From positions 1-64,000 of the forward strand of contig NZ_JACXAF010000008.1 of NCBI RefSeq assembly GCF_014773395.1: a stretch of 64,000 nucleotides of DNA, given 5' to 3'. The position numbers and the translations under genes were made by a program. This DNA is from Neiella litorisoli (lineage in GTDB: Bacteria; Pseudomonadota; Gammaproteobacteria; Enterobacterales; Neiellaceae). Under the pieces are notes generated by a model, which saw only the letters and a program-made list of their open reading frames with translations, searched no databases and was not told the DNA's origin. Of this stretch, positions 8,794 through 18,688 are shown piece after piece. How positions within the stretch are numbered: the first letter of the stretch is position 1; every line of letters starts with the position of its first letter.

Positions 8794-8865
8794 TTATTTT
8801 ACGCCGTGCGCTTGAAGCTCTCGCCCAACACGAAACAGGCAGCGGATAAATTTAGAACGATTCAT
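8794..8865 (-). CDS. small ORF of 23 residues with its own transcription unit
   Basis: The peptide MNRSKFIRCLFRVGRELQAHGVK is basic and could form an amphipathic helix. Evidence that it is translated is unusually good for its size. AAGGAGG lies about 9 nt upstream of the ATG. A promoter-like TTGCAC-16 nt-TATCAT lies about 45 nt before the start. A strong terminator begins 8 nt after the stop. No family is recognised. It could be a leader-type peptide or a small membrane- or RNA-associated protein. No cysteine pair or secretion signal is seen. Confidence 0.6.
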   Translation of the reverse strand: MNRSKFIRCLFRVGRELQAHGVK

Positions 8866-8910
8866 CGAGATTTACCTCCTTCATTTGTGATCAACATCTC
8901 AACGAGGCAA

Positions 8911-8938
8911 ATGATAGACAGCAAAATAAACAGTGCAA
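8911..8938 (-). promoter_or_regulatory. sigma70-type promoter of the 23-residue ORF
   Basis: On the minus strand the -35 TTGCAC (8933-8938) and the -10 TATCAT (8911-8916) are 16 nt apart. This places the start of transcription about 40 nt before the small ORF. Confidence 0.5.
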
Positions 8939-8986
8939 AATGAAATGTTTTGCGCCACTGGCATTAATTTAACTAATCAAATATTT

Positions 8987-9469
8987 TTAAGCGTTAGCGG
9001 CAATGGCCAATAGCGCTTGATCGGCTTGTTGCCAGTCTTGAGGGCAAGGCTCAGCGTCATTGCCAGCAATTTTATATTGCTGCCACGGAGAGAGAAGCGT
9101 TTGTAGCTGATTAACTGGGTTGCTAGGTTCACTGCCGGCAACCAATGGCTCGGGTCTTAAGGCGTGCAATAGTCGCACGTCGGTCAAGCCGCCAGAGTGA
9201 AACGCCTGTGTCAATGAAGATTGATAACTCGGGTGGTGTTGATCGTAGAACGGTTGTTCATCCGCCAATTGTAACGCTTGTCGAAGATCTTGCGATGGCT
9301 TGTCATCGGTTGGTAAGCGGCCAAATTGAGGCTGATCACAGACATCAGTAGACAGCATCGACAGCAGCAATCGAAAGGTGTCGCTGTTGCCAGACGCTGC
9401 AGCAACATTGATCGACTGACCCAAGTCATATTCATTCGAAACCGGAGGCTTGGCAACCTGGGACAACAC
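8987..9469 (-). CDS. hypothetical protein, possibly ankyrin-repeat-like
   Basis: The product is 160 residues from a GTG at 9469, with AAAGGCGG about 8 nt upstream. The segment INVAAASGNSDTFRLLLSML, and later LTQAFHSGGLTDVRLLHAL, look like ankyrin-type helix pairs, but this is weak. The remainder is polar and Gln-rich. The frame stays open a little upstream (ELKAVLL), so the start could be earlier or the gene could be a truncated remnant. No operon partner is present; it ends beside the 23-residue ORF unit. Confidence 0.5.
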   Translation of the reverse strand: MLSQVAKPPVSNEYDLGQSINVAAASGNSDTFRLLLSMLSTDVCDQPQFGRLPTDDKPSQDLRQALQLADEQPFYDQHHPSYQSSLTQAFHSGGLTDVRLLHALRPEPLVAGSEPSNPVNQLQTLLSPWQQYKIAGNDAEPCPQDWQQADQALLAIAANA

Positions 9470-9611
9470 TAATAAAACCGCCTTTAATTCACTGCACTAG
9501 TTTACTGCACGATCACTGTTCATAAAGGTTATCGGCCTTGTCTTTTGTTTCTTTAATAAAAAAGCACCTGAGTTAGTCGAAAAAAAACGCCATCTTTTAC
9601 TTCGTTGGGTA

Positions 9612-9639
9612 TTTACATCACCATAATTCTTCGTATAAT
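9612..9639 (+). promoter_or_regulatory. promoter of tRNA-Tyr
   Basis: TTTACA (9612-9617) and TATAAT (9634-9639) are 16 nt apart. This is a near-consensus sigma70 promoter placed about 57 nt upstream of the mature tRNA. Confidence 0.7.
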
Positions 9640-9696
9640 TCGCCGCCATACTGCTGACTACGCAAGGCAGTAACAATGCGCGCAATGTGCAGCTGT

Positions 9697-9781
<85 letters not shown>

Positions 9782-9863
9782 CTTTTCTTGCAGCTTCTCC
9801 AGACACTTCCTTTTCCTCGGCTTGTGATACACTCGAAACAAACCCATGTTTTAAAGTCGTTGG

Positions 9864-11513
9864 ATGAAGTCAAACATCGATTTCAAGCGCACCAAAGTTC
9901 TGATTGTTGATGACCAAAGAGCGTTTCAAGTGACCTTGAAAGGCATGCTCGTAAATTTGGGCATCAAAGACATCCACTTTGTCGAATCATCTGAAGCAGC
10001 AATCCGCGCTTGCCGTTCAACAAAATTTGATATTGTCTTGGCCGATTACAATCTTGGACCGGGGCGAAATGGCCAACAGCTACTTGAACTCCTGCGGGCC
10101 CAGAAATATTTATCGCCCGCCGCAGTATTTTTTATTATCTCAGGCGAAAGCACCCGCGGCATTGTCCTCGGTGCGCTCGAACGTGAGCCCGACGATTATC
10201 TGGTTAAGCCGTTTTCCCTCAAACAATTAGCCAATCGACTAGAGCGGGCATATTCCAAACACCTTGAACTCGGGCCGGTCTACAACGCTGTGTTTGCCGA
10301 TGATCTGCCACAAGCCATCACCGAATGCGAGAAACTGCTGGCAGACAATAGTCGCTACAGTGGCCTGTGTAATAAGATGCTCGCCGAGTTTCATCGCCGT
10401 ACCGGTAACCCTCAACATTCCGAGAAAATACTCCGAGAAACACTTGAGCAACGCGATTTAATTTGGGCAAGAGTCAGTCTTGGCCATACCCTCAACGACT
10501 GTAAACGGCATGAAGAAGCCATCACCACGGTCGCTCCAATTTTGAAAACCAGCCCGCTGACAGTCGAAGCACACGACTGCCTAGCTGAAGCTTATATTGG
10601 CCTAGGCGACCAGACGCGCGCTTTGGAAATGCTGAAAAAGGCAACCGATCTGTCGCCCTTCCGGCCCGAGCGGCAGGAACGATTGGCCCAGTTGGCACTG
10701 GATAACGAAGAGTACTTGTTGGCCAACGACGCGTTCAAGCAGGTCTACGACCAGAGCCGCCGCGCAGTGGAGCGAAACACCGAACACTTGTGCAATTACG
10801 TTCGGAGCACCGTCGAAGCTTCGCTTAATATCCCCGATGAACGCACCTCTGGGCGACTCGAGTCAGAGGCTTTTAGCACCCTCATGCGAGCGCGGCAGGA
10901 CGCACAATTTAACGGCTTCGATTTTCAAAACTATGAAGATTTGCTCAATGCTGCCAAATTCGCCCGTAAAGGCGATTTATTGAAAGCGAAAAAGCTCTAC
11001 TACAAAGCCACCGAGCGCTACGATGAAAGCTCCGAAGAGAGTCAGCTACCCAACGATTTCATTACCGAAAGTCTCGCAACGGTCAGCCTGATCGGCGAAT
11101 TGGAAGAAGCGCAACAAGTTCTAGCCAAAGCCAAACAGCTCGATTCCAGTAACCCTTTCTTGCAAGCCGCCATTGCCCACCAGCAACATGAAACAACGGG
11201 CCTGCAAAGCCGCCACGAGACCTTTCAACAGCATAGCAGAGCGGGTATGGAAGCCTATGATAAAGATGACTTTAAGACCGCAATTGAGGAGTTTGAGCAG
11301 GCATTACAAATCGCACCGACCAATACTGGCGCCGCACTTAACTTAATTCAAACCCTGCTCAAACGCTTATCTGAGTCGAAAAAAATGAGTCCGGGTCAAC
11401 TGCGACGATGTGAAGAATTGTTCAAATCTGTCGACGGCGTTCGCCTGCCTGCGCAACACCGAAGCCGTAAAAATGAGCTTTGGGGACAATTTCAACAATT
11501 AAAACGCCAATAA
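9864..11513 (+). CDS. response regulator: receiver domain plus TPR repeats
   Basis: The product is 549 residues. A CheY-like receiver occupies about residues 10-130, with acidic pocket VDD (16-17), phosphoacceptor Asp61 in LADYNLG, and the DYLVKPF lysine. From about 135 to the end there are helical TPR-type repeats (for example EAHDCLAEAYIGLGDQTRALEMLKKATDLSPF and a last one near AIEEFEQALQIAPTN). No DNA-binding or enzymatic output domain is seen, so it probably acts by protein contacts. A paralogue with the same architecture lies at 31183-32754. The cognate kinase is not adjacent here. A tRNA gene precedes it and a lipoprotein gene follows. Confidence 0.85.
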   Translation: MKSNIDFKRTKVLIVDDQRAFQVTLKGMLVNLGIKDIHFVESSEAAIRACRSTKFDIVLADYNLGPGRNGQQLLELLRAQKYLSPAAVFFIISGESTRGIVLGALEREPDDYLVKPFSLKQLANRLERAYSKHLELGPVYNAVFADDLPQAITECEKLLADNSRYSGLCNKMLAEFHRRTGNPQHSEKILRETLEQRDLIWARVSLGHTLNDCKRHEEAITTVAPILKTSPLTVEAHDCLAEAYIGLGDQTRALEMLKKATDLSPFRPERQERLAQLALDNEEYLLANDAFKQVYDQSRRAVERNTEHLCNYVRSTVEASLNIPDERTSGRLESEAFSTLMRARQDAQFNGFDFQNYEDLLNAAKFARKGDLLKAKKLYYKATERYDESSEESQLPNDFITESLATVSLIGELEEAQQVLAKAKQLDSSNPFLQAAIAHQQHETTGLQSRHETFQQHSRAGMEAYDKDDFKTAIEEFEQALQIAPTNTGAALNLIQTLLKRLSESKKMSPGQLRRCEELFKSVDGVRLPAQHRSRKNELWGQFQQLKRQ

Positions 11514-11616
11514 GGACAAAGTTGCGGGATCTTTGATTGAATGTGAATGGGCGACCCAGTTACACTAACCGTGGCTTCAAAAGATATTTAAAATAACGAC
11601 AAATTAAGGACACACA

Positions 11617-11892
11617 ATGCGCTGCTTGCTTCCGCTCTCAATGATGTGCGCTGCTTTACTTGCCGGCTGTTCCACTACTGACAGTTGCGAAAATATTGAA
11701 GACATTAATGCTCAACGTCGCGAATGTGACGAGCTATCCAAGCGTATTCGCCAGACCGAGTCAGTTGTTGTTCGCACCAACTTGCAAGAAATCTATGAAA
11801 AACAATGCGTCGACATCCGCTTCTACCGCGATGGTTTTGATGACAAACAAGTGTGCTCAGCGAATCGCGATAAAAATGCTGAGAAAAAATAA
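11617..11892 (+). CDS. small lipoprotein of unknown function
   Basis: The 91-residue precursor has a lipobox LLAGC (Cys at about residue 18) after a hydrophobic signal. The residue after Cys is Ser, which by the plus-two rule favours outer-membrane sorting. The mature part is charged, with several cysteines (SCENIE, ECDELS, QCVDIR, VCSANR). AAGGA precedes the ATG by about 8 nt. No family was recognised. A strong terminator follows, making it monocistronic. Confidence 0.75.
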   Translation: MRCLLPLSMMCAALLAGCSTTDSCENIEDINAQRRECDELSKRIRQTESVVVRTNLQEIYEKQCVDIRFYRDGFDDKQVCSANRDKNAEKK

Positions 11893-11915
11893 GTACCAAA
11901 TCGTCTAAAAGAAAA

Positions 11916-11943
11916 AGCCGTACTCTCGAGTACGGCTTTTTTT
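11916..11943 (+). terminator. intrinsic terminator of the lipoprotein gene
   Basis: The stem agccgtact/agtacggct with tetraloop ctcg is followed by seven Ts. The A-run on the left makes it usable from the other strand too, where it lies just past the 60-residue gene. Confidence 0.9.
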
Positions 11944-11958
11944 GTGGCTTGGTGATCA

Positions 11959-12141
11959 TTATCCGCCTTGATGGCGATCGACTATTTCTTTGACATAGTC
12001 ATCAACTGATAAATGCCGTTGAAAATAGGAAAACTCCATATCTTTCGCAATTGCCTGATCATCTGTGTCGACATCAATGTGATGCTCTTTTAATTGCAGT
12101 TTAACTTGGGTCTTCCAACTAAAGAAGTTTGTGCATAACAC
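11959..12141 (-). CDS. small hypothetical protein, 60 residues
   Basis: A GTG start at 12141 is preceded by GGGAGGAGG with 7-nt spacing, a near-ideal ribosome site. A longer in-frame ATG at 12237 has no such site. The product (LCTNFFSWKTQVKLQL... ending VDDYVKEIVDRHQGG) is acidic in the centre and soluble, with no recognised domain. Its stop lies near the terminator shared with the convergent lipoprotein gene. It is likely conserved in relatives given the strong translation signals. Confidence 0.65.
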   Translation of the reverse strand: MLCTNFFSWKTQVKLQLKEHHIDVDTDDQAIAKDMEFSYFQRHLSVDDYVKEIVDRHQGG

Positions 12142-12248
12142 GTTAAACCTCCTCCCTATTCCTAAAGCGAATGAAAATGTAGGTACTTGTTTGGTGGCAG
12201 GGCGTTTGCGACAATCAGCGCTCTTTACTCCCTGCAACCGAATACTTT

Positions 12249-13067
12249 ATGACCGACTTTAAAATCGTTTCTTTTAATATTAATGGCCTGCGCGCTCGCC
12301 TTCATCAGCTGCAAGCGCTCATCGACAAACACAGCCCAGATGTCATCGGACTGCAAGAGATCAAAGTCCATGACGATGCTTTTCCGCTCGAAGCAGTTGA
12401 AGCAATGGGCTATCACGTCGCATTTCATGGCCAGAAGGCTCACTACGGCGTTGCAATGCTAACCAAAGCAGAACCATTAAGCGTCGAGAAAGGTTTTCCT
12501 ACCGATCCCGAAGATGCTCAACGGCGAATGATTACGGTGACTGTGCCACTCCCTAATGGTGATACGGTAAAAGTCATGAATGGTTACTATCCACAAGGAG
12601 AAAACCGCGATCATCCTGTGAAATTTCCATACAAACGCCAATTTTACCAAGATCTGCAAAGCTACTTGGAGCAACACTGTACCCCAGAACAAGACTTGGT
12701 GCTCATCGGCGACATGAACATTTCTCCGACCGATGCAGACATTGGCATCGGCGAAAACAATGCCAAACGTTGGCTCAAAACGGGCAAGTGTAGTTTCTTG
12801 CCGGAAGAGCGCGAATGGCTTGCCACTTTACAAAGCTTCGGCCTAACCGATTCGTTCAGAGCATTACACCCTGAACAAAATGAACGGTTCAGCTGGTTTG
12901 ACTATCGCTCCCGCGGCTTCGATGACAACCGGGGACTGCGAATCGATTTACTACTGACCAGCGCCTCAATGCAAGCACGCTGCGTTGAAAGTGACGTTGA
13001 TTACGAACTCAGAGGGATTGAAAAACCATCTGATCATGCTCCTGTCTGGAGTACGTTTCGTTTTTAG
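12249..13067 (+). CDS. xthA: exodeoxyribonuclease III
   Basis: Exonuclease III is an AP endonuclease and 3'-5' exonuclease of base-excision repair. The 272-residue product (E. coli has 268) shows the family motifs [17 protein letters not shown] (catalytic Glu), [30 protein letters not shown] and the terminal SDHAPVW with the catalytic His. It is divergent from the 60-residue gene. A bidirectional terminator follows. Confident assignment. Confidence 0.95.
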   Translation: MTDFKIVSFNINGLRARLHQLQALIDKHSPDVIGLQEIKVHDDAFPLEAVEAMGYHVAFHGQKAHYGVAMLTKAEPLSVEKGFPTDPEDAQRRMITVTVPLPNGDTVKVMNGYYPQGENRDHPVKFPYKRQFYQDLQSYLEQHCTPEQDLVLIGDMNISPTDADIGIGENNAKRWLKTGKCSFLPEEREWLATLQSFGLTDSFRALHPEQNERFSWFDYRSRGFDDNRGLRIDLLLTSASMQARCVESDVDYELRGIEKPSDHAPVWSTFRF

Positions 13068-13085
13068 TTGAGAGTCAAAATAACA

Positions 13086-13109
13086 AACAGGGCTCCGAAG
13101 AGCCCTGTT
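13086..13109. terminator. bidirectional terminator between xthA and the DUF3360 gene
   Basis: The stem aacagggct/agccctgtt has a 6-nt loop between two convergent genes. T-runs are short on both sides (TTCTG on plus, TGTTTGTT on minus). Confidence 0.6.
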
Positions 13110-13134
13110 CTGAATCATTGAAAAGTGATTTTTT

Positions 13135-14658
13135 TTATAGTAGCGCCGGAATCGCGTACTTCGGTTCCAACATACCCACCGCCAACATGGCAGCCAAACA
13201 AATCAATAGGACCGAACCTGGGATCACCAAGCGATCAAGCTTAGACAGCTTTTTCGGACGCTCTTTATCACCGATCCAACCATTGTTGTCCAACAGCATT
13301 GTCAATGCCCACGCCAGAACCGGGTTAGTTACTGCTGCTGCAAACACACAGATACCTGCCGCTTGTGCGTCTTTCTCATTGCGGATCATTTGCATGCCCG
13401 CTTCAAGCAGCGGCAGGAATACGCCAACTAAGAGTGCAACACGCATTACCGGAGGCCATACCGCAACATCCATTGGGAAGCCGAGCACAGCAACAATCAT
13501 GGTCAGCAAGCCAAGCAGGATGGCGCCGGCCGGAATTGGGCGCTTGGCAATAGCCGCTGGGATCATGTAGGTCCCCCAAGATGAGGTGATGTTACCACCA
13601 CCAACTGCGGTACCAACCATTTGGCGGAATGAACAAGCGGTCATGGTGTCATCAACATCCATCAACACGCGCTCGGAATTTTTCGGATAGTTCAGCTCTT
13701 GGAAAATACGGTGACCAAGGAAATCAGGCGACCACATGGCGACTGCCAGCAAAGCAAACGGCAACGACGCGATAAAGTGAGAAACCGTTGGCAAGCCAAG
13801 CATCCAACCTTGTTCAGTGCTGCCCCACCAATACATTGGATTCAAATTTGGCAGACCCATTTCGGTTTCAAAACGCAAGTCGAAACCGGCACCGAATGCC
13901 AACGCAATCAACAAGCCGGTAATAGCACAAGCTGGAATCGCCAACCAGCGTTTGCCTAGCCGCGCCAATACCGCATACAGAATGACAGTGACGCCGAGCA
14001 CAACCAAGCCGACATAACCCATTTCACCTGCGGCAACGCCCGCTTCTGCGTTTTCCAAGCCGACCGCCCAATCCTGAATATTGCCGATCATGCTCATGGC
14101 GCCAGTAAAGCCGAGGAATACCAGCAAGCCACCGGCGACCCCCTCACTGGTGAGGTTGACGAGTTTCGAGCCACCTTTAAAGTAACTCAGCAACAAACCA
14201 AAGATACCGAGCAAAATAGCCAGCGCTAACGGGTGAGCACCCGCTAATGCAATCGCGCCAATCAGCGGGATCATAGGGCCGTGGTTACCGGCAAGGTTGG
14301 CCCTCGGGTTAAAGACACCGGAGGCAAGCACACAGAACAGCAATGCTGGGATCAACATTTCTACCCGGGCAACTTCAATGGCGAAATCTTTGCCAAGTTG
14401 GATATGTTCCCACTTTGCCGACAGACCGTCAGCCCAAGCCATCATCACCGCGGAATACATCGCAATAATGCCAATGGTACCGGCGATCGCTGGAACTAAG
14501 TCTTCCCACTCAAAACGGAAATCGCGGAAAGGTAAGTTAATCCCCCAACGCTTTGGCTGCATGATCTGCAATTCATGATCTAAGTAGTCAGAGCGACTTT
14601 CAAATTCGCTAGCAGGTTTGTGTAGCTCCTGATAGCTTTTGTTTTCTTGCTGTTCCAT
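13135..14658 (-). CDS. DUF3360 family permease (NCS2/SulP-like)
   Basis: A 507-residue polytopic membrane protein. After an N-terminal cytoplasmic stretch of about 50 residues there are about 11-13 hydrophobic segments. They include LANLAGNHGPMIPLIG-like signature regions (FNPRANLAGNHGPMIP), GGSKLVNLTSEGVAGGLL and VGTAVGGGNITSSWGTYMIP. These recall the substrate-binding repeats of nucleobase and sulfate permeases. This matches the DUF3360 family of Vibrio and Shewanella, whose substrate is not established. The start has no good ribosome site. It is monocistronic and divergent from pflB across a long control region. Confidence 0.75.
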   Translation of the reverse strand: MEQQENKSYQELHKPASEFESRSDYLDHELQIMQPKRWGINLPFRDFRFEWEDLVPAIAGTIGIIAMYSAVMMAWADGLSAKWEHIQLGKDFAIEVARVEMLIPALLFCVLASGVFNPRANLAGNHGPMIPLIGAIALAGAHPLALAILLGIFGLLLSYFKGGSKLVNLTSEGVAGGLLVFLGFTGAMSMIGNIQDWAVGLENAEAGVAAGEMGYVGLVVLGVTVILYAVLARLGKRWLAIPACAITGLLIALAFGAGFDLRFETEMGLPNLNPMYWWGSTEQGWMLGLPTVSHFIASLPFALLAVAMWSPDFLGHRIFQELNYPKNSERVLMDVDDTMTACSFRQMVGTAVGGGNITSSWGTYMIPAAIAKRPIPAGAILLGLLTMIVAVLGFPMDVAVWPPVMRVALLVGVFLPLLEAGMQMIRNEKDAQAAGICVFAAAVTNPVLAWALTMLLDNNGWIGDKERPKKLSKLDRLVIPGSVLLICLAAMLAVGMLEPKYAIPALL

Positions 14659-14894
14659 AAGGTTTCGCTTGTTGTTGCTCGAATGAGTAGCAAAGTCAGC
14701 AGGATAGCTTCCAGCTGCTTCGGCGGCTAAATAATTCTTAAAAATGAATAACGTGTAATCAGTCTAACCAAGATCTGATTTTTTGCCCGCATCAGCGACA
14801 TACGCTCGACCCTTTTTTGATGGCCTGGCGAGCAATGTTGTTATGCTGTAAGCGTCAAACGCGCACACCATATGGACAATGGAAATTAATTTCA

Positions 14895-14908
14895 TTGATG
14901 AAAATCAA
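14895..14908. promoter_or_regulatory. FNR box, perfect consensus
   Basis: The sequence ttgatgaaaatcaa is an exact TTGAT-N4-ATCAA palindrome. It lies 237 nt upstream of the DUF3360 permease and about 650 nt upstream of pflB. It could serve either gene or an unannotated transcript between. Confidence 0.75.
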
Positions 14909-15141
14909 TTACAACCAACAACCAAATTCCGAACAACCACTATTCAGCGACAAATTATTACATAAAAACAATAGATTACTACAACACAAAAACAAGTGGC
15001 GAGGGACTAGCGTGGTCATCAATTGAAAATAATGAGCTGTAAATCCGGCGTAAATCAGTTGTTAATCAGGTGTTAACAATGAAAGGGCGACGAAATTAAA
15101 TTACATTCAACCAGTAATTTGCCGCTTAATTGCTTATATAG

Positions 15142-15162
15142 CCGCATTCTTTATGCGGTTTT
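15142..15162 (+). terminator. short hairpin with T-run in the pflB upstream region
   Basis: The stem ccgcat/atgcgg with a 5-nt loop is followed by TTTTA. No annotated gene ends before it on the plus strand, so it might end a short transcript starting near the perfect FNR box. Weak on its own. Confidence 0.35.
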
Positions 15163-15208
15163 AGGTTGACAGAAAATTATGTAATTTTTTTACAAGAAGT
15201 ATTGAAAT

Positions 15209-15222
15209 CTGATCCAGATCAA
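15209..15222. promoter_or_regulatory. FNR box upstream of pflB, one mismatch
   Basis: The sequence ctgatccagatcaa differs from consensus TTGAT-N4-ATCAA at the first base only. It lies about 340 nt before the pflB start, consistent with anaerobic induction of pflB by FNR as in enterics. Confidence 0.65.
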
Positions 15223-15561
15223 TCATTATTCAGGCACATTTCGATACCTTGATGCCACACAAAAGGCACCGTGCCACCAATATCAGTAAAGACCTGATAT
15301 TTAATATGTTTTTAACCAAATAGACCAATAATTATAGCTGGTTAAATTTGAAGTAAAACGAATATAGCTGGAAATCATAAAACCATCTGCCAGATGGGCT
15401 GCTAAAATTATCATCAATTTCAGCAGTAACAGTTCTGATTGAGGCTGAATAAGGTGGCGTGTCGAAAGGCGGTCGTGTAACCCGCCCGCTATCAAGTATT
15501 CGTGTCGTACGCTGCAATCGCACATGCGACTGACATATTTCAAATCACAAGGTAAAAAGTA

Positions 15562-17853
15562 ATGGCTGATCAAACCGAAACATTTGCCAGCGCCTGGGAA
15601 GGTTTCCAACCTGGCGACTGGAAAAATGAAGTAAATGTTCGCGATTTTATCCAAAAAAACTACAGCCCATATGAAGGCGATGAAAGCTTCCTAGCTGGCG
15701 CTACCGAAGCCACGACTCAGTTGTGGGACAAGGTAATGGAAGGCATCAAGCAAGAGAACTCGACTCACGCGCCTGTTGACTTCGACACCGATCTGCCTTC
15801 AACCATCACTTCTCACGGTGCTGGTTACATCAATAAAGATTTAGAAACCATCGTTGGTCTGCAGACTGATGCGCCATTGAAGCGCGGCATCATCTGTAAC
15901 GGTGGTATCCGTATGGTTGAGCAAAGCTGTGCCGTATACGGCAAAGAGCTTGACCCTATGGTCAACAAAGTATTCTCTGAGTACCGTAAAACACACAACC
16001 AAGGCGTATTTGACGTTTACACTGGCGACATTCGTAACTGTCGTAAATCAGGTGTGATTACTGGTCTGCCTGACGCCTATGGCCGTGGCCGTATCATTGG
16101 TGATTACCGCCGCGTTGCCCTGTACGGCATCGACTTCCTGATGAAAGACAAAGTACGTCAGCACAAGTCACTCGAAGATGCGATGTACAATGCGCCAGAT
16201 TCAGCCGCTCTTGAGCGTGCTATTCGTCTGCGTGAAGAAATTTCTGAGCAACACCGTGCGCTGGGCCAAATGAAGCAAATGGCAGCGAGCTACGGCTACG
16301 ATATCAGTGGTCCAGCTACTTCTGCCCAAGAAGCGATTCAGTGGACCTACTTCGGTTACTTGGCTGCGGTTAAGAGCCAGAACGGTGCTGCGATGTCACT
16401 GGGCCGTACATCTACCTTCCTCGATGTCTACATCGAGCGTGACATTGCTGCAGGTAAGATCACCGAAGAACAAGCTCAGGAAATGATTGACCACTTCGTT
16501 ATGAAGTTGCGTATGGTTCGCTTCCTGCGTACTCCAGAATACGATGAGTTGTTCTCTGGTGACCCAATCTGGGCAACCGAATCGTTGGCAGGTATGGGCT
16601 TAGACGGTCGTACTCTGGTTTCTAAAACCAGCTTCCGTTTCATGAACACCCTGTACACCATGGGCCCAAGCCCTGAGCCAAACATGACCATTTTGTGGTC
16701 TGAAAACTTGCCAGATAACTTCAAGCGTTTCTGTGCCAAAGTTTCTATCGATACTAGCTCTGTACAGTACGAGAACGATGACCTAATGCGTGATGACTTC
16801 GAGTCTGACGATTATGGTATCGCTTGCTGTGTGAGCCCAATGGTAATTGGTCAGCACATGCAGTTCTTTGGTGCTCGTGCCAACCTAGCCAAAACGCTGC
16901 TTTACGCAATCAACGGTGGTGTTGATGAGAAGCTGAAAACCCAAATTGGCCCAGTTTCTGACAAAATCACTGACGAGTATCTGAACTACGATGACGTCAT
17001 TGCTCGCCTCGATTCCTTCATGGATTGGTTGGCGAAGCAATACGTTGCTGCGCTGAACTGCATCCACTTCATGCACGACAAGTACTCGTACGAAGCTGCG
17101 TTGATGGCACTGCACGATCGTGACGTACGCCGCACCATGGCTTGTGGTATTGCTGGCCTGTCGATCACTGCCGACTCACTGTCTGCAATTAAGTACGCCA
17201 AAGTGAAGCCTGTTCGCGACGAAGACGGCATTGCTGTTGACTTCGAAATCGAAGGTGACTTCCCTAAATATGGTAACAACGACGATCGCGTTGACAGCAT
17301 TGCGTGTGAGCTGGTTGAAGGTTTCATGAAGAAGATTCAGAAACTATCTACCTATCGCGATGCGGTACCAACTCAGTCAGTTCTAACCATTACCTCTAAC
17401 GTGGTTTACGGTAAGAAAACCGGTACTACACCTGATGGCCGCGAAGCTGGCGCGCCATTCGCTCCAGGTGCAAACCCAATGCACGGCCGTGACGAAAAAG
17501 GTGCTGTAGCGTCGTTGACGTCAGTTGCGAAACTGCCATTTGCTTATGCTAAAGATGGTATTTCTTACACCTTCTCTATCGTGCCAAACGCACTGGGTAA
17601 AGAAGAAGAAATCCGTAAGAAGAACTTGGCCGGTTTGATGGATGGTTACTTCCACCACACACCAGCAGTTGAAGGCGGCCAGCACTTGAACGTGAACGTG
17701 ATGAACCGCGAAATGTTGTTGGATGCGATGGAAAACCCAGACAAGTATCCACAGTTGACCATTCGCGTATCTGGCTACGCGGTGCGTTTCAACTCGCTGA
17801 CTAAAGAGCAGCAGAACGACGTAATCTCTCGTACCTTTACGACATCGTTCTAA
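15562..17853 (+). CDS. pflB: formate C-acetyltransferase (pyruvate formate-lyase)
   Basis: PflB is a glycyl-radical enzyme that converts pyruvate and CoA to acetyl-CoA and formate during anaerobic growth. The 763-residue product has the adjacent active-site cysteines Cys422-Cys423 (GIACCVSPM) and the C-terminal radical loop VSGYAVRF with Gly738. Length and both motifs match the E. coli enzyme. Codon use is strongly biased, as expected for an abundant protein. AAGG lies upstream of the ATG. Near-consensus FNR boxes lie upstream. The activating enzyme pflA follows after a terminator-like hairpin, allowing unequal expression. No focA precedes it. Confidence 0.98.
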   Translation: MADQTETFASAWEGFQPGDWKNEVNVRDFIQKNYSPYEGDESFLAGATEATTQLWDKVMEGIKQENSTHAPVDFDTDLPSTITSHGAGYINKDLETIVGLQTDAPLKRGIICNGGIRMVEQSCAVYGKELDPMVNKVFSEYRKTHNQGVFDVYTGDIRNCRKSGVITGLPDAYGRGRIIGDYRRVALYGIDFLMKDKVRQHKSLEDAMYNAPDSAALERAIRLREEISEQHRALGQMKQMAASYGYDISGPATSAQEAIQWTYFGYLAAVKSQNGAAMSLGRTSTFLDVYIERDIAAGKITEEQAQEMIDHFVMKLRMVRFLRTPEYDELFSGDPIWATESLAGMGLDGRTLVSKTSFRFMNTLYTMGPSPEPNMTILWSENLPDNFKRFCAKVSIDTSSVQYENDDLMRDDFESDDYGIACCVSPMVIGQHMQFFGARANLAKTLLYAINGGVDEKLKTQIGPVSDKITDEYLNYDDVIARLDSFMDWLAKQYVAALNCIHFMHDKYSYEAALMALHDRDVRRTMACGIAGLSITADSLSAIKYAKVKPVRDEDGIAVDFEIEGDFPKYGNNDDRVDSIACELVEGFMKKIQKLSTYRDAVPTQSVLTITSNVVYGKKTGTTPDGREAGAPFAPGANPMHGRDEKGAVASLTSVAKLPFAYAKDGISYTFSIVPNALGKEEEIRKKNLAGLMDGYFHHTPAVEGGQHLNVNVMNREMLLDAMENPDKYPQLTIRVSGYAVRFNSLTKEQQNDVISRTFTTSF

Positions 17854-17895
17854 TGCATCTCAAGTAATGCATCTGAGCTAAAGCTCAGCTACACT

Positions 17896-17925
17896 AGGCC
17901 TTGCAATCTGCAAGGCCTTTTTTTT
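17896..17925 (+). terminator. terminator between pflB and pflA
   Basis: The 10-bp stem aggccttgca/tgcaaggcct with a 3-nt loop is followed by eight Ts, a strong intrinsic terminator. A second hairpin without Ts (ctgagct/agctcag, just upstream) may protect the pflB 3' end. Some readthrough could supply the low level of PflA needed. Confidence 0.85.
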
Positions 17926-17947
17926 CCCGACAAGAAATCAAAATTAT

Positions 17948-18688
17948 ATGAGCATTACCGGACGCGTTCATTCCGTCGAAACCTGTGGCACCGTTGATGG
18001 CCCAGGTATTCGCTACATCGTTTTTATGCAGGGCTGTTTAATGCGCTGCAAATATTGCCACAACCGCGACACTTGGGATGTCGATGGTGGCAATGAAAAA
18101 ACCGTCGAAGAGCTCATGAGTGACATGCTCAGCTATCGACACTTTATCGAAGCTTCAGGCGGCGGCATCACCGCTTCCGGCGGCGAAGCCACACTTCAGG
18201 CTGAATTTGTCACCGAGTTGTTCAAAGCTTGCCGCAACGAAGGCATTCACACCTGCCTCGATACCAATGGTTTTGTTCGTCATCACAATGAGAAGATTGA
18301 ACACCTACTTGATGTCAGTGATTTGGTCATGCTGGATATCAAACAAATGGATGATGCCAAGCACATTGACCTCACCAAAGTAAGCAACCGCCACGCCAAG
18401 GAATTCGCCCTGCGATTGGCGGAACGCAATCAACCAACATGGATCCGTTATGTGGTCGTTGGTGGTTACACCGATGATGAGGCGTCAGCCCATGAATTGG
18501 CGAAGTTTCTCCAGCCAATGAAAAACGTTGAGCGAGTGGAATTGCTGCCCTATCACGAATTAGGCAAGCACAAATGGGAAGCGATGGGCGAAACATATGA
18601 ACTGAATGATGTTCACCCGCCGAGCAAAGAAACCATGGAAACCATTCAGGCGATTTTCAAGTCATACGATCTGCCTGTGATCTACTAA
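17948..18688 (+). CDS. pflA: pyruvate formate-lyase activating enzyme
   Basis: PflA is a radical-SAM enzyme that installs the glycyl radical on PflB. The 246-residue product has the iron-sulfur motif [10 protein letters not shown] (CxxxCxxC) near residue 30. It also has the glycine-rich SAM-binding [13 protein letters not shown], and later conserved segments [10 protein letters not shown] and MLDIKQMDD. The length equals the E. coli protein. It lies 94 nt past pflB, beyond a terminator. Its stop codon overlaps the start of the next gene (TAATG), so the next gene is probably co-translated. Confidence 0.97.
   Translation: MSITGRVHSVETCGTVDGPGIRYIVFMQGCLMRCKYCHNRDTWDVDGGNEKTVEELMSDMLSYRHFIEASGGGITASGGEATLQAEFVTELFKACRNEGIHTCLDTNGFVRHHNEKIEHLLDVSDLVMLDIKQMDDAKHIDLTKVSNRHAKEFALRLAERNQPTWIRYVVVGGYTDDEASAHELAKFLQPMKNVERVELLPYHELGKHKWEAMGETYELNDVHPPSKETMETIQAIFKSYDLPVIY

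Larger units (their letters stand above)
14659..15561. other. long intergenic control region upstream of pflB
   Basis: About 900 nt, AT-rich, without a convincing protein gene. It contains one perfect and one near-perfect FNR box and a short hairpin (each listed separately). A focA-type formate channel gene, which precedes pflB in enterics, is absent. The length would allow an oxygen-regulated small RNA, but none can be demonstrated. Confidence 0.6.

Noticed and set aside
14817-15026. 69-codon frame upstream of pflB
   Set aside because: No ribosome site, odd composition, and it crosses a perfect FNR box.
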